Origin: Tropicimonas isoalkanivorans
GTDB taxonomy: Bacteria; Pseudomonadota; Alphaproteobacteria; Rhodobacterales; Rhodobacteraceae
Length of the DNA stretch: 64,000 nucleotides
Assembly (NCBI RefSeq): GCF_900112335.1
Contig: NZ_FOLG01000002.1
Span: 282,810-346,809 of the forward strand
Reading direction: 5' to 3'
Shown here: piece by piece, positions 1-8,670 of the stretch
Layout of the letters: each line of letters begins with the position of its first letter
Numbering within the stretch: the stretch's first letter is position 1
Program-made: the position numbers and the translations under genes
Notes under the pieces: generated by a model
What the model saw: only the letters and a program-made list of their open reading frames with translations
Told to the model about the DNA's origin: nothing
Database searches by the model: none

Positions 1-74
1 TCGATATTCTGGACGCGCTGGAATCGCCCGACAGCGCGATGGTGCGCAAGGCGCTCGCACTGGCGGCGGGCTGA
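1..74 (+). CDS. C-terminal end of an unidentified protein (partial)
   Basis: An open frame enters from the left edge and ends at TGA 72–74, giving 23 residues that end in KALALAAG. The tail is helical and Ala-rich, and too short to assign to a family. It converges with the minus-strand peptidase gene that ends 17 bp further on. I cannot say what the protein does. Confidence 0.5.
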   Translation, partial: DILDALESPDSAMVRKALALAAG

Positions 75-90
75 GCCGCCGGACTGCCCG

Positions 91-1086
91 CTACGCGGGA
101 TCGCCCTCCGCCTCCACCTGCCGCCAGCAGGGAAGCGTATCGCCCGGCACGGGCGCCGCTGCCCAGACGCCCCGGGCAATCGCGCGCGACAGGCAGGCGG
201 CGGCGGCGTGGCCGATCACCATGGGATCCAGCACCGGATCAGCGAGCGGCTGCGCTCCGGTGGTCACCGCGAAAACGAGATCGCCGTCGACGGGCGTGTG
301 GGCCGGCACGATGGCGCGCGCCATGCCGTCATGCGCGGCAATGGCCATCCTTTGCGCTTCCGCCTTGGTCAAAGCGGCGTCCGTCGCCACCACGGCGATG
401 GTCGTGGCCCCTCCGCGCTTCGGCTGCGGCTCGGTGCCCGGATCGAAGCCCGTCACCGGGCCGCAGCCACCGAACTCGTCATCGAATTCCCACGGGGCCG
501 CCCAGAACCGCCCATCCGCGCCAACGACATCGCCCGCCGCATTCACCGCCACCAGCGCCCCGACCGTCACGCCATTCTCCAGCACGACCGAGGCCGACCC
601 GAGCCCGCCCTTCAGCCTCCGGGTGGTCGCCCCCGTGCCAGCGCCTGCGGTGCCGATGGCAAAGTCCTGCGACGCCGCCGCCAGTGCCTGCGCCCCGAGC
701 GCCTTGTAAGGGTTCTCGGACCAGTCCTTCTCCCCCCCGTTCAGCAGATCGAAGAGGATCGCGCCGGGCACGATGGGCACCCGCTGGCTGCCCACCGCAA
801 AACCCCGCCCGGCCGCCCGCAGTCCGTCGGCCACCCCCGAGGCGGCATCGAGCCCGAAGGCGGACCCGCCCGCCAGCACGAGCGCGTCCACCTGTTGCAC
901 CAGTTTGTCAGGGGCGAGCAGATCCGTCTCCCGCGTGCCGGGCGCCCCGCCCATGACATGCACCGCCGCTGTCAGAGGCGCGTCCCCGAGCAGCACGGTC
1001 ACACCGGATTTCAGTGTTGCGTCATCGGCGTTGCCGACCATCAGGCCCGGAACGTCGGTTATCAGGTTTCGCGCGCCGGGACGCAT
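91..1086 (-). CDS. P1-family (DmpA/NylC-like) self-processing peptidase
   Basis: This 331-residue protein matches the P1 family of N-terminal-nucleophile hydrolases, which cleave themselves into two chains and then act as aminopeptidases or amide hydrolases. It has the family's glycine-rich core (LAGGSAFGLDAASG near residue 71 and a GTGATTRRLKGGLGSAS stretch near 150). The segment GGATTIAVVATDA near 225–237 corresponds to the NylC cleavage site, so Thr228 is the likely nucleophile. The ATG at 1086 follows an AAGGAAAG ribosome-binding site. It lies 15 bp downstream of a short-chain dehydrogenase on the same strand, so the two are probably co-transcribed. The natural substrate cannot be read from the sequence. 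Confidence 0.85.
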   Translation of the reverse strand: MRPGARNLITDVPGLMVGNADDATLKSGVTVLLGDAPLTAAVHVMGGAPGTRETDLLAPDKLVQQVDALVLAGGSAFGLDAASGVADGLRAAGRGFAVGSQRVPIVPGAILFDLLNGGEKDWSENPYKALGAQALAAASQDFAIGTAGAGTGATTRRLKGGLGSASVVLENGVTVGALVAVNAAGDVVGADGRFWAAPWEFDDEFGGCGPVTGFDPGTEPQPKRGGATTIAVVATDAALTKAEAQRMAIAAHDGMARAIVPAHTPVDGDLVFAVTTGAQPLADPVLDPMVIGHAAAACLSRAIARGVWAAAPVPGDTLPCWRQVEAEGDPA

Positions 1087-1101
1087 GGGTCTTTCCTTCG
1101 C

Positions 1102-1842
1102 TCAGATGCACCGCCCGCCGTCGACCTTCAGCACGCTGCCGGTGATCATGCTGGCTTCGTCGGAGCACAGGTAGCACGCAGCATTTCCAATGTCTTCCGG
1201 CGTCGAGAACCGCCCGATGGGAATGGTGGACAGGAACTTCTCCCGCATTTCCGGCGTGTCCTCTCCCATGAACGCGGCAAGCAGCGGCGTCTCGCCGGCC
1301 ACCGGTGCCAGCGCGTTCACCCGCACGCCGGCCGGCGCAAGTTCCACCGCCATGGTGCGTGTCGCGGTGATCACCCACCCCTTGGACGCGTTGTACCAGT
1401 TCAGATTCGGCCGCGGCGAGATGCCGGCTGTCGAGGCGACATTGAGTATCGCACCAGCGCCGGCGGCCTTCATGTGCGGCACCAGGTACTTCGCCGTCAG
1501 GAAGATCGACTTGGTGTTGACCGCGAGCACCTTGTCGAAGTCGCTCTCGGCCACCCCTTCCAGCGGTCCCGGACGGTGCGTGATCCCGGCGTTGTTGATC
1601 AGGATATCCACCTTGCCGAACGCGCTGATGGCCTCCTCGGCCATGTCCTTCACGCTGCCGGAAAAGGCAACGTCGGTGAACTGCGCGATCCCGCCGACCT
1701 CTTCGGCCACCGCCCGGGCTGTCTCGATATTGATGTCCGCGATCATGACGCGGGCGCCCTCGGCGGCGAACTTGCGCGCGATGCCCGCGCCGAAGCCCGA
1801 GCCGCCGCCCGTGATGATCGCTGATTTTCCTTCCAGTCGCAT
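1102..1842 (-). CDS. Short-chain dehydrogenase/reductase (SDR)
   Basis: A classical 246-residue SDR that would oxidise or reduce a hydroxyl/keto substrate with NAD(P). It shows the Rossmann nucleotide motif TGGGSGFG (11–18), NNAG at 83–86, and the catalytic Ser137, Tyr150 and Lys154 (YNASK). Asp36 at the end of the second strand suggests NAD rather than NADP, an inference from family rules. The end, GSVLKVDGGRCI, is the usual SDR C-terminus. It lies between the aldehyde dehydrogenase and the P1 peptidase on the same strand, suggesting a small catabolic operon in which an alcohol goes to an aldehyde and then an acid. The substrate is unknown; 3-oxoacyl-ACP-reductase-like names would be generic. 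Confidence 0.88.
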   Translation of the reverse strand: MRLEGKSAIITGGGSGFGAGIARKFAAEGARVMIADINIETARAVAEEVGGIAQFTDVAFSGSVKDMAEEAISAFGKVDILINNAGITHRPGPLEGVAESDFDKVLAVNTKSIFLTAKYLVPHMKAAGAGAILNVASTAGISPRPNLNWYNASKGWVITATRTMAVELAPAGVRVNALAPVAGETPLLAAFMGEDTPEMREKFLSTIPIGRFSTPEDIGNAACYLCSDEASMITGSVLKVDGGRCI

Positions 1843-2009
1843 CGGTCTCCTCCCTTGACCATTCCTGCACCGTCTGAAGAAGACACCTCAAAACGCCATC
1901 GGGCAACCAGATTGCAACCAAAGCAGCGCTTTGCCAAAAGCCCTTCCCGGCGGACGGCGACCGCCCCGCCGGCCATGTGGCCACGATCTTTCGGCCAAGA
2001 AATCAGCGT

Positions 2010-3461
2010 CTAACCGTGCCGGAGCGCGACCGTCTTGAGTTGGGAAAAGCCGTACAGGGCCTCGAACCCCTTCTCCCGCCCGTGGCCGGACTTGCCGACG
2101 CCGCCGAATGGCAATTCCACGCCGCCGCCCGCACCGTAATTGTTCACGAAGACCTGCCCGGCGCGCAGCCGGCGGGCCATGCGCATCTGCCGGGCGCCGT
2201 TCTCCGTCCAGACCGCCGCGACGAGACCGAGCCCGGTGCCGTTGGCGATCGCGATGGCCTCCTCTTCGTCCTCGAACGGCAATAGCACCTGCGCGGGGCC
2301 AAAGATCTCCTCCTGCGCCAGCCGGTGACCGGACGCCGCCCCCGCAAACAGGTGGGGCGCAACGTAATACCCGCCCGCCGGCGCATCCTCCACGATCCGG
2401 CCGCGAGCGAGGCAGTCCAGATCGGCGCCAAGCCGCAGATAGCCCTCCACGATCTGCTTCTGCCGCGCCGAGATGAGTGGACCGACCTCCAGATCCGCCA
2501 TCGCCGGACCGACCCGCAGCGCCCGATAGCGCTCGGCCATCCGGTCTGCGACCTCCTCGTACCGGCGCCGCTCCACCAAAATCCGCGAGGCGGCGGAACA
2601 CGTCTGGCCCGCGTTCTGAATGCCCGCGTTCACCAGAAACGGCAGCGCCGCCTCCAGGTCCGCGTCGGCGAAGACCACCTGGGGCGACTTCCCGCCCAGT
2701 TCCAGCGTCACCGGCACCACGTTCTCCCCGGCGGCCTTCTGCACGAGCTGGCCCACGGGGAACGACCCGGTGAAGGAGATATGGTCGACGCCCGCGTGGC
2801 CGGTGAGCGCCGCGCCCGCCTCCTCGCCAAGCCCCGGCACCACGTTCAGCGCCCCCGGCGGCAGGCCGGCCTCCTCCGCCAGCCGCGCGAAGGCGAGCGC
2901 GGTCAGGCACGCTTCCTCCGCCGGCTTCAGCACCGCGGCGTTGCCCATGGCCAGCGCGCCCCCCACGGAGCGGCCTATGATCTGCATGGGGTAGTTCCAG
3001 GGAATGATGTGGGCGGTCACGCCGTGTGGCTCGCGCAGGGTTAAGACGGTATAGCCCGCCTGATACGGGATCGTCTCTCCCATCACCTTGTCCGCCGCGC
3101 CGCCGTAGAACTCCATGTAGCGCGCCAGCGCGATAGCGTCGTTGCGCGCCTGGGCCAGTGGCTTGCCGACGTCCTGCGCTTCCATCCGGGCGAGATCCTC
3201 GACGCGTTCGAGCACCAACTGCCCGATCCGGGTCAGGATGCGCCCGCGCTCCACCGCGGTGGCCTGTCCCCAGTCGCCGTTCAGCGCGCTGCGCGCCGCC
3301 GTCACGGCCTCCCCGATCTCCGGTGCGCCGCCGCGCGCGATCTCTCCGATCTCCATCCCCGTCGACGGGTCTTCCAGCGGCAACGCCTCCCCGGCCCTGC
3401 GCCATTGCCCGCCGATCAGCATGTCCCGGCTGTCGAACCACCCCGCCGTCACATCTTTCAT
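2010..3461 (-). CDS. Aldehyde dehydrogenase family protein
   Basis: A 483-residue NAD(P)-dependent aldehyde dehydrogenase of normal length. Visible motifs are the substrate-tunnel PWNYP (Asn156), the nucleotide-site LKPAEE near 179, the general-base Glu254 in ELGGKSP, and the nucleophile Cys288 in GQTCSAAS. I start it at ATG 3461 because GAGGGAGAG sits 8–10 bases upstream; the frame is open 17 codons further, but that extension is Arg-rich and lacks family similarity. With the SDR 167 bp downstream it could oxidise an alcohol to an acid in two steps. The specific aldehyde is not evident. Confidence 0.9.
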   Translation of the reverse strand: MKDVTAGWFDSRDMLIGGQWRRAGEALPLEDPSTGMEIGEIARGGAPEIGEAVTAARSALNGDWGQATAVERGRILTRIGQLVLERVEDLARMEAQDVGKPLAQARNDAIALARYMEFYGGAADKVMGETIPYQAGYTVLTLREPHGVTAHIIPWNYPMQIIGRSVGGALAMGNAAVLKPAEEACLTALAFARLAEEAGLPPGALNVVPGLGEEAGAALTGHAGVDHISFTGSFPVGQLVQKAAGENVVPVTLELGGKSPQVVFADADLEAALPFLVNAGIQNAGQTCSAASRILVERRRYEEVADRMAERYRALRVGPAMADLEVGPLISARQKQIVEGYLRLGADLDCLARGRIVEDAPAGGYYVAPHLFAGAASGHRLAQEEIFGPAQVLLPFEDEEEAIAIANGTGLGLVAAVWTENGARQMRMARRLRAGQVFVNNYGAGGGVELPFGGVGKSGHGREKGFEALYGFSQLKTVALRHG

Positions 3462-3531
3462 CCGTCTCTCCCTCTGCCGGCGCCACTCTGGCACGCCCAC
3501 CGACGCTGGCAAGACCGGCCGTCCGCGCGGA

Positions 3532-4242
3532 TCACCGCACCAGCAAGGGCGCCTCCAACCACGCCCGCAGGATCTCCGTGGTCTCCTCCGGCTGCTCCAC
3601 CGTGGGCATGTGGCCAGCGCCGGAAATAACGCGAAGCTCCGCCACCGGTATCAGGTCCGCCATGAACGCGTGCCGCGCGACCGGGTAGAGCGTATCATGC
3701 TCCCCGCACAGCACCAGCGCGGGCACCTTGGTCGTGCTCAGCGTCTTTTGCTGGTCCGGGCGGCGCTGCAAGGCGCGCGACTGGGCGATGAACACGTCCC
3801 GCCCCAGCGACTGCGCCATGTCCGCCAACAGCGCCTGGGTCTCCCTCCGCCCCGCGCCCGGCGCGAGGCACTCCGGCGGGATCTCGGCCTTCATCGCCTC
3901 CGCCATCTTCCCGGTCTGCACGGCAATGATCCGCGGTTCCCGCAGCCCGGCGACGGATGGCGGCTCCGGCTGCGGGCTGGTGTCCATCAGCGCAATCCGG
4001 GTCACCCGTTCGGGCGACCGTCGCAGCACCTCCATCGCCACCATCCCGCCCATGCCGTGCGCCACCAGAGCGAATTTCCGCGGCGCCGCGTCGAGCACCG
4101 CGGATGCCAGCGCGCCCATCGAGGACGCTCCGGTGAGCGGCATGAAACTGATCGGACGCGTGGCGCCGAGGCTCAGGATCTGCGGCAGGAACAGCCGCGC
4201 GTCGCACATCATGCCCGGCAGGAAGACCACAGTTTCGTTCAT
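3532..4242 (-). CDS. Alpha/beta-hydrolase-fold protein lacking the nucleophile serine
   Basis: At 236 residues this resembles small alpha/beta hydrolases: it opens with VVFLPGMMCDARLF and carries MVAMEVLRRSPERVTRIALMDT after the nucleophile elbow. The usual GxSxG is replaced by AHGMGG, so Gly63 stands where serine is expected; one base change (AGC to GGC) would account for it. The acidic residue (CGEHD) and the histidine (GAGHMP) of the triad seem to remain. It is probably either a non-hydrolytic family member or an inactivated esterase. It sits 70 bp upstream of the aldehyde dehydrogenase gene on the same strand. Confidence 0.8.
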   Translation of the reverse strand: MNETVVFLPGMMCDARLFLPQILSLGATRPISFMPLTGASSMGALASAVLDAAPRKFALVAHGMGGMVAMEVLRRSPERVTRIALMDTSPQPEPPSVAGLREPRIIAVQTGKMAEAMKAEIPPECLAPGAGRRETQALLADMAQSLGRDVFIAQSRALQRRPDQQKTLSTTKVPALVLCGEHDTLYPVARHAFMADLIPVAELRVISGAGHMPTVEQPEETTEILRAWLEAPLLVR

Positions 4243-4372
4243 TCACCCACTATCCTTCGACGAAAGCCGCACCGCGCCGTTTGCACGCGCCATGCTACGG
4301 CCGCAACCCGCCCGCCGAAAGCCCGGCAGGCGGCTTCCCGCCGCCGCTATCACGGCACGCCGGCCAACGCCA

Positions 4373-5350
4373 TCACAGGCCTTCGGACCACTCCGTGATG
4401 CGATCGCTCAGGGACTCGGTCCGCTCCGGACTGATGATGTCGCCCGCGATGACGTGGTTCGACGGATCGCCCGTCCCGTCCGGCTCGATCAACTCCCGCG
4501 CCGCCTGACCGCCCCAGGCGATATAGACCGCATCGGTCGCATCCGCCGCCACCACCTGATCCGCCCGCGAATAGATGAAGAGCGCCGGAACCCGTGTGGC
4601 GGAGAAATCGAGCCGTGACACATGCTCTACCAGCGCCGCCAGCGGCACCGCCGCCTCCGTGGGATAGCGATGCGTCCAGTGGGCCGCGTGTGCCTCGTTC
4701 TGCGGTGTGAACCCGCGCTCCTCGCCGGCCAGCACAGGCACCCAATGCCGCGCGAGCGGCAAGGTCAGCAGCGACGCCGCCGCGGTCCCGATGCGAAAGT
4801 TCGGAGAAATCAGCACCACCCCCGCCAGCCCCTCCGACAGTGCCGGGTCCGTCGCGGCCAGCGCCGCCAGCGTCCCGCCGGTGGAGGCGGAGAGCACCAG
4901 CACCCGCTCCCCGATCCGCCGCCCGATCTCGAGGGCTTCGGCGGTATCCTGGATCCAGTCGCCGGCCTTCGGCTCCGCCATCGCGGCGCCGTCGCGGCCG
5001 TGCCCCGACAGGCGGGTGTAGAACAGGTTCGCCCCCAGCCGCTCCGCCACGATGTCCGGAATCGGCCGGATTTCCTCGGAGGAGGCGGAGAAGCCGTGCA
5101 GGTAAACGATGGACAGCGGTGTCACCTGGCCGCGCTCCCCGGCCCAGATAATCCGCTTGGCGTTCTCGGGGCGCAGCGCCGGAACGGTGGCCTCGCGCGC
5201 CTCCAGCCAACCGTCAAGATCGGCGGCATCCGCCGGCAGCGTCGCCGGATCGAACACCTCCCGCGCCTCCACCGGCTCCCGCGGGCCCCAGACCATGACG
5301 CCCGCGGCCGAAATCATCACGCACACCAGAAGCAGCGCGACAATTTTCAT
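4373..5350 (-). CDS. Membrane-anchored or exported alpha/beta hydrolase
   Basis: The 325-residue product starts with a hydrophobic segment (residues 3–21) that is either a signal peptide or an anchor. An alpha/beta-hydrolase domain follows, with IVYLHGFSAS for the oxyanion-hole region, LSASTGG carrying the nucleophile serine, and a late SNHVI segment for the histidine. The ATG at 5350 overlaps the stop of the upstream hydrolase gene by four bases (ATGA), so translation is probably coupled. A longer reading back to 5887 runs antisense-like through the neighbour and is rejected. Substrate unknown; an esterase or lipase role is the safest statement. Confidence 0.8.
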   Translation of the reverse strand: MKIVALLLVCVMISAAGVMVWGPREPVEAREVFDPATLPADAADLDGWLEAREATVPALRPENAKRIIWAGERGQVTPLSIVYLHGFSASSEEIRPIPDIVAERLGANLFYTRLSGHGRDGAAMAEPKAGDWIQDTAEALEIGRRIGERVLVLSASTGGTLAALAATDPALSEGLAGVVLISPNFRIGTAAASLLTLPLARHWVPVLAGEERGFTPQNEAHAAHWTHRYPTEAAVPLAALVEHVSRLDFSATRVPALFIYSRADQVVAADATDAVYIAWGGQAARELIEPDGTGDPSNHVIAGDIISPERTESLSDRITEWSEGL

Positions 5351-6108
5351 TTCCCACCACTCCCGGAGCCCGAGACGTCCTCCACCGCCGCGACGATGGT
5401 GGCAAGCTCTGCCGGTTCGGAGAAGCGATGATCCGCCCCCTTCACCAGCGTCAGGCGCATGTCGGGGCCGTCGGCGTGCTCCAGCAGCCGAAGCGCCACG
5501 GACACGTCGACATCGGCATCCGCCGTCCCTTGCAGGAACCGCGTCGGAAACGGCAGGTCCAGCGGTGCGCGCAGCACGAGGTGGCTGCGCCCGTCCTCGA
5601 TCATCCGCTGCGTGACGACGAGCGGCTCGCCATACTCCGACGGCAGCGCCACTTGCCCCGACGCCTCCATCTCCGCCTTCTGGTCCTCGGTGAATTCCGC
5701 CCAGAACCCGTCTTCGGTGAAATCGGGCGCCGCCGCGATGGTGACGAGGCCCGCCACGCGCTCCGGCATGGCGCGCGCCATCAGCAGCGCCAGCCACCCC
5801 CCCATGGAGGACCCGACGAGCACGACCGGCCCCTCGGTCACCTCCGACAGGATGGCGCGGGCATCCTCCGCCCAGTCGCCGATGCACCCGTCCTCGAAGG
5901 TACCGTCGCTCTGCCCGTGCCCGGAACAGTCGAACCGCACGAACGCGCGGCCCGCCGTGCGCGCCCAGTCGTCCAGGTGCAGGGCCTTGGTCCCCTCCAT
6001 GTCCGACCTCAGCCCATGCAGGAACACGACCGCAGGCCCCGCGCCGTCCCTCCGGCGATAGGCAAGGCGCCTACCGTGCTCGGTGGCGATGTACTCGGGC
6101 TGGCTCAT
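5347..6108 (-). CDS. Alpha/beta hydrolase, ABHD10-like
   Basis: A 253-residue soluble alpha/beta hydrolase. It has VVFLHGLRSDMEG at the oxyanion loop, GSSMGGWLALLMAR with the nucleophile serine, TADADVDV near the acid and GADHRFSE with the histidine, so the triad is complete. The pattern of short N-terminal strand, LHGLRSD and GSSMGGW resembles bacterial relatives of ABHD10 thioesterases, an impression rather than a search result. The start at 6108 is followed by MSQPEYIATEHGRRLAYRR, typical of the family. It is the first gene of the minus-strand run and overlaps the next hydrolase by four bases. Confidence 0.82.
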   Translation of the reverse strand: MSQPEYIATEHGRRLAYRRRDGAGPAVVFLHGLRSDMEGTKALHLDDWARTAGRAFVRFDCSGHGQSDGTFEDGCIGDWAEDARAILSEVTEGPVVLVGSSMGGWLALLMARAMPERVAGLVTIAAAPDFTEDGFWAEFTEDQKAEMEASGQVALPSEYGEPLVVTQRMIEDGRSHLVLRAPLDLPFPTRFLQGTADADVDVSVALRLLEHADGPDMRLTLVKGADHRFSEPAELATIVAAVEDVSGSGSGGK

Positions 6109-6308
6109 CCGGCGTCCTCTCGTGTCAACGATATTGGCCGCAAGACTACCCATGTGCCGTGCCGCCGCAAGCCTGCCGCCCCGGTGGCCAGACGCCACCG
6201 GCGCGGTTGGCTGGACTCCGCCAGAAAATGCGCCATCTCGAGACTGTACCTCCGCAAGCCCGCCGCCCCGGTTTATGGTGGCGGTATGTCCCACACAGGA
6301 GCACGGGG

Positions 6309-6491
6309 ATGAAACGGCATACCATGGGACGCGCGCCGGATTACACCGTCGCCGCGCTCGTCACGGCAGGCGTCAACCTCTTCTGCCTGCTCCTCGCCTT
6401 GCGCCTCACGCTGGGGTGGCCCGCCGTGGCGCTGACGGCCCTGTTGCTCAATCACCTGCTGGACCGTCTCGCCCGTCGCCGTCGCGGCTAG
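6309..6491 (+). CDS. Small two-helix membrane protein of unknown function
   Basis: A 60-residue protein beginning MKRHTMGRAPDY and containing two hydrophobic stretches (about residues 14–29 and 35–48) before an Arg-rich tail (DRLARRRRG). This predicts two membrane helices with both ends cytoplasmic. The start has GGAG 12 bases upstream. A second in-frame ATG at 6324 is possible. It converges with the aminotransferase gene that ends 5 bp away. I do not recognise a named family; the low share of chance Arg/Pro residues and the clean ribosome-binding site support it as a real gene. Confidence 0.6.
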   Translation: MKRHTMGRAPDYTVAALVTAGVNLFCLLLALRLTLGWPAVALTALLLNHLLDRLARRRRG

Positions 6492-6496
6492 CGGCG

Positions 6497-7693
6497 TCAG
6501 TCGTCGCCCAAGGCCCGCGAGGCAGCCTCCAGCGCCCCGCTCCCATGAGGAATGTCGAGCGCCTTGAGCCCCGCATCGACGGAACCGAGCACCCCCATCA
6601 CCATCTGCCCATTCACATACCCCATGTGCCCGATCCGGAAGGCGCCGTCCGAGTTCGGGTCTTCGTTCGTGGCCATGCCGAGCCCGATCCCGAGCGTCAC
6701 GCCCATACGCGCACTCAGCCAGTCGCGCAGCCGCGTTCCGTTCTCCCGGCCGGCCAGAACGGTCGTCACCGCATGACTCCGGCAGGCGGGGTCGGCGATG
6801 TTGAGCGCCAGCGGGCCATCTTCCCCCCACGCCTCGACCGCCGCCCAGACCGCGCGGGCCAGCCGCGCGTGGCGCGCCCAGATCGCCTCCATCCCCTCTT
6901 CCCGGATCAGATCCAGCGCTGCCCTCAAACCATAGAGATGATGCGTCGGCGCCGTACCGCCAAAGTACTGATAGAACATCTCCGGCCGCACCCGCGGCCT
7001 CCAGTCCCAATAAGGCGTCACCAGACCCGCACGCTCGCGCAGCTCGTCCGCCTTCGGGCTGAAAAAGACGAAGCCAAGACCCGGCGGCGTCATCAATCCC
7101 TTCTGGCTCCCGCTCACCATCACGTCGACGCCCCAGGCGTCCATCTCGAACGGGTCGACGGCCAGGCTCGCGATGCAATCCACCATGAGCAACGCCGGGT
7201 GCCCTGCCCTGTCCAACGCCTCCCGCAGCGCGCGAATGTCGTTCCGTACCGAAGTGGCGGTATCCACATGCACGCACATGACGGCCTTCAGCGAATGCGC
7301 CGTGTCCGCCCGCAGCGCGGCCTCCACCCGGTCCAGATCGATCGGCGCCCGCCGACCGAAATCGATCCGCTCGACCTCCACCCCGAGCTGGCCGGCCATG
7401 TCCGCCCAGCCGTGCCCGAAGCGCCCCGTCGCGAGCATCAGCGCCCGGTCCCCGCGGCTGAACACATTGACCAGCGCCGCTTCCCAGGCCCCGTGGCCGT
7501 TGCAGATATAGATCGCCGCCTCGCCCGCCGTCCGGGCCACCTGCTTCAGCTCAGGCATGATCGTCTCGACGATATCGATCAACTCGCCGGTATAGATGTT
7601 GGGCGCGGGACGGTGCATCGCCCGCAAGACGGCCTCCGGCATCACCGAGGGGCCAGGGATGGCGAGGTACTGGGTGCCGCGCTGAACTGACAT
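6497..7693 (-). CDS. Class V aminotransferase (serine/alanine-glyoxylate type)
   Basis: A 398-residue fold-type I PLP enzyme. The PLP lysine is Lys198 in SGSQKGL, with Asp172 (VDC) placed to contact the pyridine nitrogen and GHGAWEAAL near 66–74 for the phosphate loop. The opening AIPGPSVMPEAVLRAM and the YTGELI segment resemble alanine–glyoxylate and serine–glyoxylate aminotransferases, which pass amino groups to glyoxylate in photorespiratory or serine-cycle metabolism. The ATG at 7693 has GGAGAG upstream; the open frame beyond it to 8179 overlaps the opposite-strand phosphatase and is rejected. Donor specificity cannot be decided here. Confidence 0.85.
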   Translation of the reverse strand: MSVQRGTQYLAIPGPSVMPEAVLRAMHRPAPNIYTGELIDIVETIMPELKQVARTAGEAAIYICNGHGAWEAALVNVFSRGDRALMLATGRFGHGWADMAGQLGVEVERIDFGRRAPIDLDRVEAALRADTAHSLKAVMCVHVDTATSVRNDIRALREALDRAGHPALLMVDCIASLAVDPFEMDAWGVDVMVSGSQKGLMTPPGLGFVFFSPKADELRERAGLVTPYWDWRPRVRPEMFYQYFGGTAPTHHLYGLRAALDLIREEGMEAIWARHARLARAVWAAVEAWGEDGPLALNIADPACRSHAVTTVLAGRENGTRLRDWLSARMGVTLGIGLGMATNEDPNSDGAFRIGHMGYVNGQMVMGVLGSVDAGLKALDIPHGSGALEAASRALGDD

Positions 7694-7974
7694 GGGACTC
7701 TCCAAAAAAAGAAACCGACCCCCGGACTTAGGACGCAGCCGCGCGGCCGTCAATCGCCCCGCACTCCAATGCCCCGGTGCGGGTCTCCCGGCGTCTTGTG
7801 TCCGCAAATATCCTCGGGGGGAGGCCGGCGCGCCCCGCGCCGGTCGGGGGGCAGACAGCCCCCCGCGCCCTCGGCGCCCGTGCTCCCCCCCGATGCTTGC
7901 CCTGACCCCTGTTTTTGCGCTAAGTCCCTGCGACGCCAAGCCCACGGCGCGCTCACCGGGAAGCCGACGACCCC

Positions 7975-8670
7975 ATGTTGAAACGTATCGAGACCTGGTT
8001 CGAAAGCATCGAACGCCGGATGCGCGGGTCCGTGGGGGCGGACATCGCGCAACGCGAGGCGCGGCGCCGGGCATGGTTGCATTTCCACCTCTTCGACCAC
8101 GCGTTTTTCCGATATTGGTGGACCAACTTCGACAAGGTCGCCGAGGGCGTCTACCGTTCCAACCATCCGGACCCGGCACGACTCGTCAGGTACAAGGAAA
8201 TGGGAATCCGCAGCATCCTGAACCTGCGCGGCGACGACGGCCGCAGCCCGTGGCTGTTCGAGAAGGAAGCCTGCGACGCGCTGGGGATCGAGCTCCGAAC
8301 GGCCCGGATCTACGCGCGCAAACCCGCACGACGGAAGGAGATCGTGGCCCTGATCGACACCATGCGGCAGATGGAGAAACCCTTCGTCATGCACTGCAAG
8401 TCCGGCGCGGATCGCGCGGGCTTCGCCTCCGTGCTCTACAAAGCCGTGATCGAGGGCGTCCCGCTGGAAGAGGCGCGCAAGCACCTGTCGCTCCGCTACG
8501 CCCACGCCAACTGGACGGCGACGGGCATCGTGGGCCATATCTTCGACATGTACGAAGCCCGCAACGCCGAGAGCCCGATCGACCTGGAAACGTGGTTCCG
8601 CACCGAATACGATCACAACACGGCCGCCGAGAGCTTCGCCGCCAAACGGGCCGGACGGCGCACGACATGA
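7975..8670 (+). CDS. Dual-specificity/tyrosine phosphatase-like protein
   Basis: A 231-residue protein with the Cys-dependent phosphatase signature HCKSGADR (His140, Cys141, Arg147), preceded by the GVYRSNHPDP and INLRG-like (LNLRGDD) segments typical of bacterial PTP/DSP proteins. It has an extended basic N-terminus (residues 1–40). Its stop overlaps the start of the ABC exporter gene (ATGA at 8667–8670), so the two are translationally coupled and probably work on the same process. A dephosphorylating role linked to lipid or polysaccharide export is inference from that coupling. The substrate could be a phosphoprotein or a phospholipid-like molecule. Confidence 0.85.
   Translation: MLKRIETWFESIERRMRGSVGADIAQREARRRAWLHFHLFDHAFFRYWWTNFDKVAEGVYRSNHPDPARLVRYKEMGIRSILNLRGDDGRSPWLFEKEACDALGIELRTARIYARKPARRKEIVALIDTMRQMEKPFVMHCKSGADRAGFASVLYKAVIEGVPLEEARKHLSLRYAHANWTATGIVGHIFDMYEARNAESPIDLETWFRTEYDHNTAAESFAAKRAGRRTT

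Noticed and set aside
208-1824. A 538-codon plus-strand frame across the peptidase and SDR genes
   Set aside because: It spans two well-supported minus-strand genes and is His/Arg-rich, typical of a shadow.
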